Shown piece after piece: positions 43,385 to 51,921 of a stretch of DNA of 64,000 nt; within the stretch, counting starts at the first letter, position 1; each line of letters begins with the position of its first letter. Location: positions 62,001 through 126,000 of the forward strand of contig CAMXWV010000004.1 of the NCBI GenBank assembly GCA_947252755.1, read 5' to 3'. Source of the stretch: an uncultured Dermabacter sp. (GTDB lineage: Bacteria; Actinomycetota; Actinomycetes; Actinomycetales; Dermabacteraceae). The notes below the pieces were generated by a model. The model had not been told where the DNA came from and ran no database searches. It saw only the letters and a list, made by a program, of their open reading frames with translations. The position numbers and the translations under genes were made by a program.

Positions 43385-45403
43385 ATGCCCACCGCTGACA
43401 TCTCCGCGCTGCTCGAAGCGGCCGTTGACGCCGTCGGCGGGGAGGTCCGCGAAGGCCAGCGCACGATGGCCGAAGGCGTCGCGGCGGCGATGGAGAAGGA
43501 TCGTCACCTGCTTGTGCAGGCCGGCACCGGCACTGGAAAATCCCTCGCCTACCTTGTGCCGGCGATCGCTCACGCAGTCACCACGGATAAACCCGTGGTG
43601 ATCTCCACCGCAACCATTGCGCTGCAGACGCAGATCGTGGAGAAGGACCTGCCGCGCATTGTGGAAGCGCTCGCTCCGCTGCTGGAGCGGACACCGTCCT
43701 TCAGCCTGTTGAAGGGACGAGCCCACTACTTGTGCCTGCACAAGATCGGGGGCGGCTACCCGGATGATCTTGCGCCGGGCGCGCTGTTCAGCGAAGCCAG
43801 CGTGAGCACCGATCCTGACCAGTCGGAGCGGCTCGGTGACCAGGTGCGCCGGCTGCGCCAGTGGGCGGATGAGACGGATACCGGCGACCGTGATGACCTG
43901 CGCATGCCGGTCTCCGACCGTGCATGGCGCCAGGTGTCCGTGACCGGTGCTCAGTGCCTGGGCGCCCAGTGCCCCCTGCGGGACTCGTGCTTTGCGGAGC
44001 GGAACCGCGCGATTGCACGCGAGGTGGACATCATCGTCACCAACCATGCGCTGCTGGCGATCGACGCGTTCGACGGACATAACATTCTGCCCGAGCACGA
44101 CGTTGTCATCTTCGATGAGGCGCATGAGCTCACCGCCCGAGTCACCGGTGCGGTCACCGACACCCTGAGCGCGGGTGCAGTGCGCTCCGCGGTGCGTGAA
44201 TTGCGCAGCCTGGGCGTGGTCAGCACCGGACTGGACGATGCCGGTCGCGCGCTGGGCGATGCGCTCGCGGCCCAGCCGGAGGGGCGCATCCTGGGTGAGC
44301 TCCCGCCTGCTCTGGCCGACGCGATCACCCTGCTCGAGTTCGAAGCGCGCACCGCTCATTCGGATGCGAAGGAAGCGGGGGAGCCTGGCGCCGCAGCTAC
44401 CGCGGGTGCGCGCAAGAGTGCGCGGGTAGCGCTGCAGGAGGTCATGGACGTGTGCCGGCGCCTGCTGGCCCCGGACGAGTACGACGTCACCTTCATCGCC
44501 CACTCTGAGGTGACCGGCCGCTCCATCATCGAGGTGGCGCCGCTCAGCGTCGCCGGGGCCATGCGATCGCAGATCCTCAACGAGCGCACCAGTGTGTTCA
44601 CCTCCGCCACGCTGGCGCTGGCGGGCAGGTTCGACCAGGCCGCCGGAGCGGTGGGTCTGCAGCAGCAGAACAAGGTGCTGCTCGAGGCTGAGCTCGCCGA
44701 CTTCCTGCGCAGTTCCCGCGGAAGCGATAAGCAGCACTGGTCAGCGCTCGATGTTGGCTCACCGTTCCACTACCGCAGGCAGGGGATCCTCTACGTAGCT
44801 TCGCAGCTGCCGCCACCGGGCCGCGAGGGGATGAGCCATGAGCTGCTGGAGCATCTGGTTGAGCTGGTTCATGCGTCCCGCGGCGGCACGCTCGGCCTGT
44901 TCTCCTCCCGCCGTGCAGCAGAAGAGGCCGCCGACTATGTGCGGGCCAGAACACAGCTTCCGGTCGGTCTTCAAGGGGAGGACTCGATCACCAATCTGGT
45001 GCGTCAGTTCCGCGACGATCCGGCGATGTGCCTTTTCGGAACCATTACCCTCTGGCAGGGTGTGGATGTTCCGGGGCAGTCCTGTCGCCTGGTGGTGATC
45101 GACAGGATTCCGTTCCCCAGGCCGGATGACCCGCTGATGTCTGCCCGAGCAGAGCGCATCAACGCCTCCGGCGGCTCCGGTTTCATGGCGGTGTCAGCGC
45201 ATCACGCGGCCCTGCTGCTGGCGCAGGGGGCGGGGCGTCTGATCCGCACGAAGGATGATCGCGGCATGGTGGCCGTGCTGGATTCCCGGATCGCCACCAA
45301 ACGCTACGGCGGCTACCTGCGCCAAGCGCTGCCGCCGTTCTGGTACACCGAGAGCGCGTCGACAGCGCTTGCCGCGATGGAACGGCTTGCCGCTGCCGAG
45401 TGA
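43385..45403 (+). CDS. DinG/XPD-like ATP-dependent helicase
   Basis: Superfamily 2 iron-sulfur helicase, 672 aa. Walker A is VQAGTGTGKSLAYLVPAI and the DEAH box is VIFDEAHELTARVTGA. Four cysteines between them (YLCLHKIGG and QCLGAQCPLRDSCFAE) match the XPD-family Fe-S cluster. C-terminal motifs include FTSATLALAG, GLFSSRRAAEEAA, LWQGVDVPGQSCRLVVIDRIPFPRPDDP and QGAGRLIRTKDDRG. DinG-type helicases unwind branched DNA and R-loops. The gene is convergent with lexA, 13 bp apart, and a short hairpin (45413-45429) covers both ends. Confidence 0.9.
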   Translation: MPTADISALLEAAVDAVGGEVREGQRTMAEGVAAAMEKDRHLLVQAGTGTGKSLAYLVPAIAHAVTTDKPVVISTATIALQTQIVEKDLPRIVEALAPLLERTPSFSLLKGRAHYLCLHKIGGGYPDDLAPGALFSEASVSTDPDQSERLGDQVRRLRQWADETDTGDRDDLRMPVSDRAWRQVSVTGAQCLGAQCPLRDSCFAERNRAIAREVDIIVTNHALLAIDAFDGHNILPEHDVVIFDEAHELTARVTGAVTDTLSAGAVRSAVRELRSLGVVSTGLDDAGRALGDALAAQPEGRILGELPPALADAITLLEFEARTAHSDAKEAGEPGAAATAGARKSARVALQEVMDVCRRLLAPDEYDVTFIAHSEVTGRSIIEVAPLSVAGAMRSQILNERTSVFTSATLALAGRFDQAAGAVGLQQQNKVLLEAELADFLRSSRGSDKQHWSALDVGSPFHYRRQGILYVASQLPPPGREGMSHELLEHLVELVHASRGGTLGLFSSRRAAEEAADYVRARTQLPVGLQGEDSITNLVRQFRDDPAMCLFGTITLWQGVDVPGQSCRLVVIDRIPFPRPDDPLMSARAERINASGGSGFMAVSAHHAALLLAQGAGRLIRTKDDRGMVAVLDSRIATKRYGGYLRQALPPFWYTESASTALAAMERLAAAE

Positions 45404-45416
45404 GGCAGGAGGCCGC

Positions 45417-46091
45417 TCAGACTGAGCGGAGCACTGCCACCACTTTGCCGAGGATCTCCGACTCGTCGCCGAGGATGGGGGAGAAGGCAGGGTTATGCGG
45501 CATGAGCCATACATGCCCGTCCCGCTTGAAGAACGTCTTGACAGTGGCTTCGCCGTCGATCATGGCAGCCACGATCTCACCCTGCTCGGCCACCTGCTGC
45601 GCCCGGACCACAACCCAGTCCCCATCGCAGATCGCCGCGTCGATCATCGAATCGCCCACCACCTTGAGCAGGAACAGTTCACCATCGCCCACCAGCTGAG
45701 CGGGGAGGGTGAACACGTCCTCGACCTGTTCCTCCGCGGTGATCGGGATCCCCGCGGCGATGCGGCCCACCAGCGGCACGTTGACGCTCGGAGCTGCCGT
45801 GACCTCATCGGGGTTCGGGGCGCTGGGCGCTCCGCTCTCATCGGGGTGCACGATCTCCATGGCGCGCGGGCGGCGCGGATCGCGGCGAAGAAAGCCCTTG
45901 CGCTCCAGCACGGTCAGCTGATGGGAGACCGAGGAGGGGGACTGCAGGCCGACCACGTCGGCGATCTCCCGCATCGACGGCGGGTATCCGCGTGTGCGGA
46001 TCGACTCTTCGATGGACTCGAGGATGAGCCGCTGGCGCCCGGTCAGCTGGCCGTCGTCGTCGTGATGGGCTGTGGTCGTCACTGTCGCCAT
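45417..46091 (-). CDS. lexA: SOS repressor LexA
   Basis: Represses SOS genes until RecA filaments trigger self-cleavage. It is 224 aa from ATG 46091. The N-terminal winged helix is LTGRQRLILESIEESIRTRGYPPSMREIADVVGLQSPSSVSHQLTVLERKGFL. The cleavage site Ala-Gly is in GRIAAGIPITAEE. The catalytic Ser is in LKVVGDSMIDAAICDGD and Lys in GEATVKTFFKRDG. A LexA box overlaps its own promoter, so it is autoregulated. ATG 46091 is preferred over GTG 46100 because AAGGG lies better placed. Confidence 0.97.
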   Translation of the reverse strand: MATVTTTAHHDDDGQLTGRQRLILESIEESIRTRGYPPSMREIADVVGLQSPSSVSHQLTVLERKGFLRRDPRRPRAMEIVHPDESGAPSAPNPDEVTAAPSVNVPLVGRIAAGIPITAEEQVEDVFTLPAQLVGDGELFLLKVVGDSMIDAAICDGDWVVVRAQQVAEQGEIVAAMIDGEATVKTFFKRDGHVWLMPHNPAFSPILGDESEILGKVVAVLRSV

Positions 46092-46119
46092 GAGCAGCAC
46101 CCTTCTGGATCACCGCGGC

Positions 46120-46147
46120 TTTAAATGTCGCACCCCGGTGGTGGAGT
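46120..46147 (+). promoter_or_regulatory. PafBC-type element in the lexA/LysM divergent region
   Basis: TTTAAATGTCGCACC (46120-46134), 8 nt, then TGGAGT (46142-46147), pointing to the LysM gene. The -10 departs from TANNNT at position 2. It lies in the region that would be the lexA leader. Confidence 0.55.
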
Positions 46148-46160
46148 AGGTCGTGTTCTG

Positions 46161-46188
46161 ATCCTACCCGTTCAGAACTCCTGTTCCA
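46161..46188 (-). promoter_or_regulatory. lexA promoter with LexA box
   Basis: On the minus strand TAGGAT (46161-46166) is a -10. The box CAGAACTCCTGTTCCA (46173-46188), with GAAC-N4-GTTC, occupies the spacer and -35. A second weaker box (46186-46201, AAAC-N4-GTTC) adjoins it. Confidence 0.7.
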
Positions 46189-46208
46189 AACAACTGTTCG
46201 AGCGCGTG

Positions 46209-46238
46209 TTGACACATGTGTTCGATGCATCGTACGGT
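46209..46238 (+). promoter_or_regulatory. SOS promoter of the LysM gene
   Basis: TTGACA (46209-46214), an 18-bp spacer and TACGGT (46233-46238). The imperfect LexA box TGACACATGTGTTCGA (46210-46225) overlaps the -35. The predicted start is about 28 nt before the ATG. Confidence 0.6.
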
Positions 46239-46272
46239 TGTTCCATCAGCAACTCGAACAAGGATTCTAGTG

Positions 46273-46632
46273 ATGACTGTTGTTCCCGCTTCCGCCGCTT
46301 TCTCCCCGGCACCGGCCATCCGCCTCACCCGGCGTGGCCGCCTGGTGCTCACCACGATCGCCGCTGCTGCAGCCGTCGTCCTCGCACTCGTGTTCGGAAT
46401 GACCGCTATGACCCCCGTTGCTGAAGCCGGCGCGTCTTCGCAGGTGTCCTACGTCAGCGTGACCGTTCATGAGGGAGATAATCTGTGGACCATTGCGAGT
46501 GAGCACGCCCCCGCGTCCATGGATGTGCGGGACTACATCCTCCTGGTGGAGGAGGTCAACGGGCTCGAGAACGGGGTGGTCCATCCTGGCACCAGCCTCA
46601 GCATGCCGATTCTGGCCGAGGAGCAGGACTGA
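46273..46632 (+). CDS. LysM-domain cell-division suppressor (YneA/ChiZ/DivS-like)
   Basis: 119 aa: a short basic cytoplasmic start, one transmembrane helix (about residues 27-47, LVLTTIAAAAAVVLALVFG), and an extracytoplasmic LysM module (SVTVHEGDNLWTIASEHAP...LLVEEVNGLENGVVHPGTSLSMPI). Proteins of this form divergent from lexA are SOS-induced division inhibitors: YneA in Bacillus, ChiZ (Rv2719c) in M. tuberculosis, DivS in Corynebacterium. AAGGA precedes ATG 46273; GTG 46270 is an alternative. LexA boxes and a PafBC-like element upstream support DNA-damage control. Confidence 0.85.
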   Translation: MTVVPASAAFSPAPAIRLTRRGRLVLTTIAAAAAVVLALVFGMTAMTPVAEAGASSQVSYVSVTVHEGDNLWTIASEHAPASMDVRDYILLVEEVNGLENGVVHPGTSLSMPILAEEQD

Positions 46633-46715
46633 CTCTGCACCTCGAGGCCTGTGGAAGCGCTGGGGTCGGGCAAGGCTTCTGCGCATCCGAATGACGGCGA
46701 CTGTGCCGGGCTCGC

Positions 46716-46721
46716 TAGAAT
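46716..46721 (+). promoter_or_regulatory. -10 box of a probable leaderless promoter (nrdR)
   Basis: TAGAAT is followed by 6 nt (AGAGGA) and GTG 46728. The spacer could act as a Shine-Dalgarno sequence only if transcription began further upstream. Confidence 0.5.
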
Positions 46722-46727
46722 AGAGGA

Positions 46728-47180
46728 GTGCACTGCCCTTTCTGTCGCCACCCCGATTCGCGAGTTGTGGACTCGCGCACCGCTGATGATGGACTGACGA
46801 TTCGTCGCCGTCGTCAATGCCCTGCGTGCAGTCGTCGATTCTCCACGGCTGAGTCCGCCTCGCTCTCCGTGGTGAAGCGCTCCGGCGTGGCGGAGCCGTT
46901 CAGCCGGAGCAAGGTGATCTCCGGCGTGCGCAAAGCCTGCCAGGGGCGACCGGTCTCCGATGATGATCTTGCGCTGTTGGCGCAGAAGGTGGAGGAGAGC
47001 ATCCGGTCCAGCGGCGCCAGTGAGATCGAAGCGCACGAGGTGGGCCTAGCGATCCTGCAGCCGCTGAAAGAGCTCGACCTTGTTGCATACCTGCGTTTTG
47101 CCTCGGTGTACCGCGGTTTCGAGTCCCTCGCGGACTTCGAAGATGCCATCGACGAGCTCCGCCGCGATGGCGGACACTGA
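46728..47180 (+). CDS. nrdR: Transcriptional repressor NrdR
   Basis: Represses ribonucleotide reductase genes in response to bound (d)ATP. It is 150 aa from GTG 46728, standard length. The N-terminal zinc ribbon is CPFCRHPDSRVVDSR...RRRRQCPACSRRF and the ATP-cone domain has VVKRSGVAEPFSRSKVISGVRKACQGRPVS. The lexA/LysM/nrdR order equals Rv2720-Rv2718c. No nrd structural genes are in the window, so its targets lie elsewhere. Confidence 0.97.
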   Translation: MHCPFCRHPDSRVVDSRTADDGLTIRRRRQCPACSRRFSTAESASLSVVKRSGVAEPFSRSKVISGVRKACQGRPVSDDDLALLAQKVEESIRSSGASEIEAHEVGLAILQPLKELDLVAYLRFASVYRGFESLADFEDAIDELRRDGGH

Positions 47181-47277
47181 GCAACGCTCACCTCGTGGCG
47201 GCCCTGTGGGAACCGTGCTGATTCTGTTCTGATCGCCGATTACCCACCTGCCGCATTTGCGTGTATGCTTGATCTCA

Positions 47278-47315
47278 GGCCGGCGAGCGTGGAGGGGAAG
47301 CCACGCTCGCCGGCC
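47278..47315. terminator. Perfect 15-bp hairpin after nrdR
   Basis: GGCCGGCGAGCGTGG (47278-47292) pairs with CCACGCTCGCCGGCC (47301-47315) around AGGGGAAG. It lies in the 237-bp gap between convergent nrdR and the OPT gene and is likely a terminator, possibly for both. Confidence 0.6.
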
Positions 47316-47342
47316 ATTCTCATGCCCGCTTTTCAGGAGTGA

Positions 47343-47384
47343 AACGGCGGTTCCCTCGGCTGACCAAGCGAGGAAACCGCCGTT
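47343..47384. terminator. Second long hairpin before the OPT gene 3' end
   Basis: AACGGCGGTTCCCTCG (47343-47358) and CGAGGAAACCGCCGTT (47369-47384) pair at 15 of 16 positions with a 10-nt loop. It starts 33 nt beyond the OPT stop in that gene's direction. Confidence 0.6.
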
Positions 47385-47417
47385 GTGAAGGCTTGGACTT
47401 CGAGGGAGACGCAGCAA

Positions 47418-49403
47418 TCAGCCCCTGAGGCGTGAATGCATCTTCGCCACCCAGGTATACAGCCCCGCCACAGTGCCCACGAACAGCAGCACGCCGATGA
47501 CCGTTGCCGGCGTGGCAAAGCCGTCGCCCACAATGGCCAGCGGGCTGTCCGAACCGGTCGCCGCCACGATGCCGGCGAACACCACACCGAACAGGGACTC
47601 GCCCACAATCAGGCCGGTGGCCAGCAGGACGCCCAGACGCTTCATCAGCTCGGGCTTGCCGGTGCCGGCCGCCCAGCGGTCATTGAGCAGACCCACCAGC
47701 GCGCCGATCGGAATGATCAGGGTCAGCGCCATCGGCAGATACATGCCCATACCCACTGCCAGCGGTGGCAAGGCCAGACGCCGCTCCCGGCGGCGTGTGC
47801 TCCGGGTGAGGATCTCATCAACGATGATGACGCCGATGCCGATCAACGCTCCCAGCCCGATCAGATTCCACTGCAGGTCACCGCCCAGCACTCCCTTCAC
47901 CAGGGAGGAGATCAGGGATGCCTGCGGTGCAGCCAGCGCGTTCGGACCGGCGTTCGGGTCACCGGCGAAGCCGAACGCGGTATGCATCAGCTGCAGCACC
48001 GGCGGGATGATGATCGAGCCGAACAGCACGCCGATGATCAGCGCTACCTGCTGCTTCCACGGCGTAGCGCCCACGAGCTGACCGGTCTTCAGATCCTGCA
48101 GGTTGTCATTGGAGATCGTGGCGATGCTGAACACGATGGCGGCGGTGAACAGGGTGAAAGCCACCAGGGTCTCCGTATCCCCGCTGTTGCCGTGAACAAG
48201 CTTCACCACGAGTGCGGCAGTGATCGCCACCAGGATGCCCACCCCGGAGATCGGGCTGTTCGAGGCACCGATCAGGCCGGCCATGTAGCCGCACACAGCG
48301 GCGATGATGAGCCCGGTGAGAAGGGTGAACACAACGGCCACGATGATGAGGCTTGCGGTGTGGTGGGCAAGCGGCGTCTCTTTCAGGAAGGACCACAGCA
48401 GCATGCCGATCGGCAGCATTGATGCCAGAGTGATGCCTGCAACCCAGGGCATGGGAATGTCCTGCTCGGTGATGTCAACGGCTTCGCCGTGCTTGCGCCT
48501 GCGGTTGGAGGCGAGCGCGTCGGCAATCCCCGTGCAGATCGGGATGATGAGCTTGACCAGCGTCCAGATCGCTGCAACGGCGATCGTTCCGGCGCCCACG
48601 AAGCGCACATCCGCGGCGAAGACGCCTCCCACCGCATCCAACAGGCTGTCGGCACCGCTGAGCTCACCCTGGGTGAGAGTGGGCAGCAGAATGCCGTAGG
48701 AGATCAGCATGCCCACAACCATGGCGATGCCTACGGTGATGCCCACCAAATGGCCCACACCGATCAGGGCAAGCGACAAGCTGGCGCCCCACATGGTGCC
48801 GCCGGCACCCACGCGGAATGCCCCCGCAAGTCCATTGGCGGCGAGCTTGAGATTGGTCAGCAGGGCAAAGAACGCCGAGGCGATCCCACCCGCAATGATC
48901 ACGTGCAGACCCCGCTTGTTCTCCTCCGCGGAGCCGGATGCATCACCCACTTTGAGCACTTCCGCCGCGGCCACACCCTCGGGGTAGGGAAGGTCGGAGC
49001 CCGTCACCAGGGTACGGCGAAGCGGGATCGAGTAGGTGACGCCCAAGATGCCGCCGAGTGCGCACACCAGAGCAGTGGTCCAGTAGGGGAAGCCAGCCCA
49101 CCAGCCCACAATCACGAGGCCGGGCAGCACAAAGATGATCGCGGATAGCGTGCCGGCAGCCGACGCGATCGTCTGCACGATGTTGTTCTCCTGGATGCTG
49201 TGCGCAAAGAACCGCAGGATGGACATCGAGATCACCGCCGCCGGGATGGACGTGGCGAAGGTGAGGCCCACTTTCAGACCGAGATAGACGTTCGCAGCGG
49301 TGAACACCAACGTGATCAGGCCGCCGAGGATGATGCTGCGCAGAGTCAGTTCACGCACGGTGGTGCCGGTGCGTGCTGCCGCAGCAGGGGGAGTGGAGGA
49401 CAT
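47418..49403 (-). CDS. OPT-family oligopeptide transporter
   Basis: Polytopic membrane transporter of 661 aa with about 14-16 hydrophobic helices. It starts at ATG 49403 after AAGGAGAG. OPT signatures include the N-terminal SIILGGLITLVFTAANVYLGLKVGLTFATSIPAAVISMSIL, NNIVQTIASAAGTLSAIIFVLPGLV and the C-terminal LPPLAVGMGMYLPMALTLIIP. Bacterial OPT members take up oligopeptides or metal chelates; the substrate here is unknown. No binding protein or ATPase is nearby, as expected for a secondary carrier. Confidence 0.9.
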   Translation of the reverse strand: MSSTPPAAAARTGTTVRELTLRSIILGGLITLVFTAANVYLGLKVGLTFATSIPAAVISMSILRFFAHSIQENNIVQTIASAAGTLSAIIFVLPGLVIVGWWAGFPYWTTALVCALGGILGVTYSIPLRRTLVTGSDLPYPEGVAAAEVLKVGDASGSAEENKRGLHVIIAGGIASAFFALLTNLKLAANGLAGAFRVGAGGTMWGASLSLALIGVGHLVGITVGIAMVVGMLISYGILLPTLTQGELSGADSLLDAVGGVFAADVRFVGAGTIAVAAIWTLVKLIIPICTGIADALASNRRRKHGEAVDITEQDIPMPWVAGITLASMLPIGMLLWSFLKETPLAHHTASLIIVAVVFTLLTGLIIAAVCGYMAGLIGASNSPISGVGILVAITAALVVKLVHGNSGDTETLVAFTLFTAAIVFSIATISNDNLQDLKTGQLVGATPWKQQVALIIGVLFGSIIIPPVLQLMHTAFGFAGDPNAGPNALAAPQASLISSLVKGVLGGDLQWNLIGLGALIGIGVIIVDEILTRSTRRRERRLALPPLAVGMGMYLPMALTLIIPIGALVGLLNDRWAAGTGKPELMKRLGVLLATGLIVGESLFGVVFAGIVAATGSDSPLAIVGDGFATPATVIGVLLFVGTVAGLYTWVAKMHSRLRG

Positions 49404-49533
49404 GCTCTCTCCTTGTCAGGACCCGGCGCCGGTGGGCGGGGTCGTTGCGTAGCAGGACGCTCAACGTCGCTTCGCCCTGCGGGCAGTCTGTGCCCGTCGT
49501 CCAGACTACGCTCAGCTGCGAATGAGCCTGATC

Positions 49534-51792
49534 TCAGGCAATGAGACCGTGCGGGAGCTGGTCTCCGGCCAGAACTGTGAGCGCCTGCGTGGGACGGGTC
49601 ATCGCTACGAACACATCATTGGCACCGCGGGCGTGGGCTGTCAGGATCGAGCCGGGATCCACCAGGAGGACCCCGTCGAACTCCAGCCCCTTCGCCTCCC
49701 GGGCGGACATGACGGCGATTTCCACGTCGATGCCTTCCGCTCCCTGGCCCACGCGCACCTCGGAGCTGCCCGTCCAATCAGCAGACAGCACGTCCACCAG
49801 CTGCGGCACGCGCGCCTCGGGTGCGATCACTGCCACGGTGCCCCCGTTGACCTCCTCACGTACCGCCCGCAGTTCAGCAGCCACGAATGCGTCAGTGAGC
49901 TCGGCGTCGCTCACGCAGAGCACTCGCACGTCATGCTCACCCTCGCGCACGCTGGTCACATCCGTGACCGCGAGGTCATGAGCTCGAGCCACCCGGTTCG
50001 CCACCTCCATGATGCGCGCGGGTGTGCGGTAGTTGACCGTCAGCTCTTCGATCACCGCGCGATCCTCAACGAACGGGGACAGCGCCCGACTCCATGATTC
50101 TGCGCCAGCGGGAGAGCTGGTCTGAGCCACATCCCCCACGACGGTGAAGGACTTTGTGGGGTTTCGCCGCATCAGCAGGCGCCACATCATGGCGGACAGT
50201 TCCTGTGCTTCATCCACCACGATGTGACCGTAGGCCCAGGCGCGGTCCTCGGAGGCTCGCTCGGCCAGGCTGCGGTGATCGCGCGCCTGCGCCACCTGCG
50301 CGGCCAGAGACTCCGCGGAGACGATGCCGGAAGAGTCCATCATCTCCAGCACCCGCTGCGCATAGCCCACCTGGTCGCGCTGCTCGGCCTGCTGGCGTTT
50401 CTTCTCACGCTGTGCGGCAGCGGGGTCATCACCGAGCAGCTCGGCGATCTCATCGAGCAGCGGAACGTCCTCCATCGTGAATGGAGTGGACTTCGGTCGC
50501 ACCAGAGTGCGCAGGGCACGCGTCGGCAGCAGACCGTGGCCGGCCTTCAGCACGCGGCTCTCATCGGCGAGGAACGAGCGCAGGAAAGCCTCCGGCGTGT
50601 ACGGCAGCCAGGCCCGGTTGAGCGCCACCCGGATCTCATGATGATGGCGGAGATCGGAGATGAGCTCGGGCCGATCCTCCTCAGTGATGGTGCGGCCATG
50701 GCGACGGATGCCGTCCGCATACTCCTGGACGAGCTGATCCAGCGCGGCGCGCACAAAGGTGGTGCGTGCGCGGTTGTGGGGGCGACCGGCAGCGCGGGCT
50801 TCACGGCGGGCCCGGCGGATGATCGCCGGGGTGATGGTGACGTCGATGCCGTCAACCCGCACGGTCTGGGGATGGTCCGGCACGATCTGACGGTGGCGGA
50901 CAGCCCGCTTCAGGATCTTCGCCATCGCATGCTCGCCTTTGACCCGCGCGGTCTCCGGCTCATCATGAACGGTGGCGGTCAGCCCGGGAAACAGCTCCCC
51001 CGGGGTGGCGAGCACCACCCCGGTCTCGCCCAGGCTCGGCAGCACCCGTTCGATATAGGTGAGGAAGCCGCGCGTGGGCGCCACGATCAGCACGCCCGCG
51101 TGCTCCAGACGGGCGCGGTGGGTGTACAGCTGGTAGGCGGCGCGGTGCAGCGCCACCGCGGTCTTGCCGGTGCCCGGCCCGCCCTGCACCACGAGCACGC
51201 CGCGGGCGTCCGATCGGATGATGCGGTCCTGCTCGGCTTGGATGGTGGCAACTATGTCCCCCATCCGACCGGTGCGCTTGTGGGAGACAGCCGCGAGCAG
51301 CGCCCCTTCCCCCTGCAGGTCAGAGTGGTCATCAGCGCCCTGCTCCAGCAGCGACGCATCCAGCACATCATCATCGACCCCGGTGACCGTGCGCCCACTG
51401 GTGATCAGATGACGTCGGCGCCGAACCCCGAGCGGAGCCCGAGCGGTGGCCTGGTAGAACGCGGCGGCGGCGGGGGCACGCCAGTCCACCAGCAGCTGTT
51501 CGCGCTCAGCGGTGAACAGTCCGATCCGCCCGATGTAGTGCCGAGACCGGTCCTCCATATCAAGCCGGCCGAACACTGCGGAATGGCTCACGGCCCGCAG
51601 CAGCGAAATGCGGTCCTCATAGAACGCCACGAATGAGTCCCGCTCAGACCGGTTCTGGTGAGTGGCGGCATTCTGTGAACGGACCGCAGCGGCGAGCTGC
51701 CCTTCCAGGTGAGCGATCAGCTCGTCGATCCGGGCGTACATCCCATCCACAGCCCTCTGCTCGTGCTGGATCTGGGTGCTGCGTTGGGTCAC
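49534..51792 (-). CDS. HelD-like UvrD/Rep-family ATPase
   Basis: Superfamily 1 ATPase of 752 aa. GTG 51792 is preferred (GAAAGG 5 nt upstream). The N-terminal coiled-coil (VTQRSTQIQHEQRAVDGMYARIDELIAHLEGQLAAAV) matches the arm that HelD inserts into RNA polymerase. Walker A is VQGGPGTGKTAVALHRAAYQLY, Walker B IVVDEAQELSAMMWRLL, and C-terminal motifs are GDVAQTSSPAG and NYRTPARIM. HelD proteins recycle stalled RNA polymerase; the HelR subgroup displaces rifamycins. I saw no rifamycin-associated inverted repeat upstream. Confidence 0.85.
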   Translation of the reverse strand: MTQRSTQIQHEQRAVDGMYARIDELIAHLEGQLAAAVRSQNAATHQNRSERDSFVAFYEDRISLLRAVSHSAVFGRLDMEDRSRHYIGRIGLFTAEREQLLVDWRAPAAAAFYQATARAPLGVRRRRHLITSGRTVTGVDDDVLDASLLEQGADDHSDLQGEGALLAAVSHKRTGRMGDIVATIQAEQDRIIRSDARGVLVVQGGPGTGKTAVALHRAAYQLYTHRARLEHAGVLIVAPTRGFLTYIERVLPSLGETGVVLATPGELFPGLTATVHDEPETARVKGEHAMAKILKRAVRHRQIVPDHPQTVRVDGIDVTITPAIIRRARREARAAGRPHNRARTTFVRAALDQLVQEYADGIRRHGRTITEEDRPELISDLRHHHEIRVALNRAWLPYTPEAFLRSFLADESRVLKAGHGLLPTRALRTLVRPKSTPFTMEDVPLLDEIAELLGDDPAAAQREKKRQQAEQRDQVGYAQRVLEMMDSSGIVSAESLAAQVAQARDHRSLAERASEDRAWAYGHIVVDEAQELSAMMWRLLMRRNPTKSFTVVGDVAQTSSPAGAESWSRALSPFVEDRAVIEELTVNYRTPARIMEVANRVARAHDLAVTDVTSVREGEHDVRVLCVSDAELTDAFVAAELRAVREEVNGGTVAVIAPEARVPQLVDVLSADWTGSSEVRVGQGAEGIDVEIAVMSAREAKGLEFDGVLLVDPGSILTAHARGANDVFVAMTRPTQALTVLAGDQLPHGLIA

Positions 51793-51921
51793 AGGGAACC
51801 TTTCAACAGGGTGGCAGCGCGCAGCCTCGCGATCTGGGGAGCGCGCAGAGCAGTCTCCCATTATGGTCGACAATGGAACGGGAGCAAAGGACTTCCAATC
51901 CCGTGACGCGAGGAGGCGCGA

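Noticed and set aside
47241..47276. Promoter for a small RNA before the 47278 hairpin
   Set aside because: An extended -10-like TGTATGCT is present but no -35 is visible, so I report it only as part of the hairpin finding.
51793..51921. Rifamycin-associated element upstream of the HelD-like gene, which would mark it as HelR
   Set aside because: No GC-rich 19-bp inverted repeat of that type is visible between the HelD-like and PAC2 genes.
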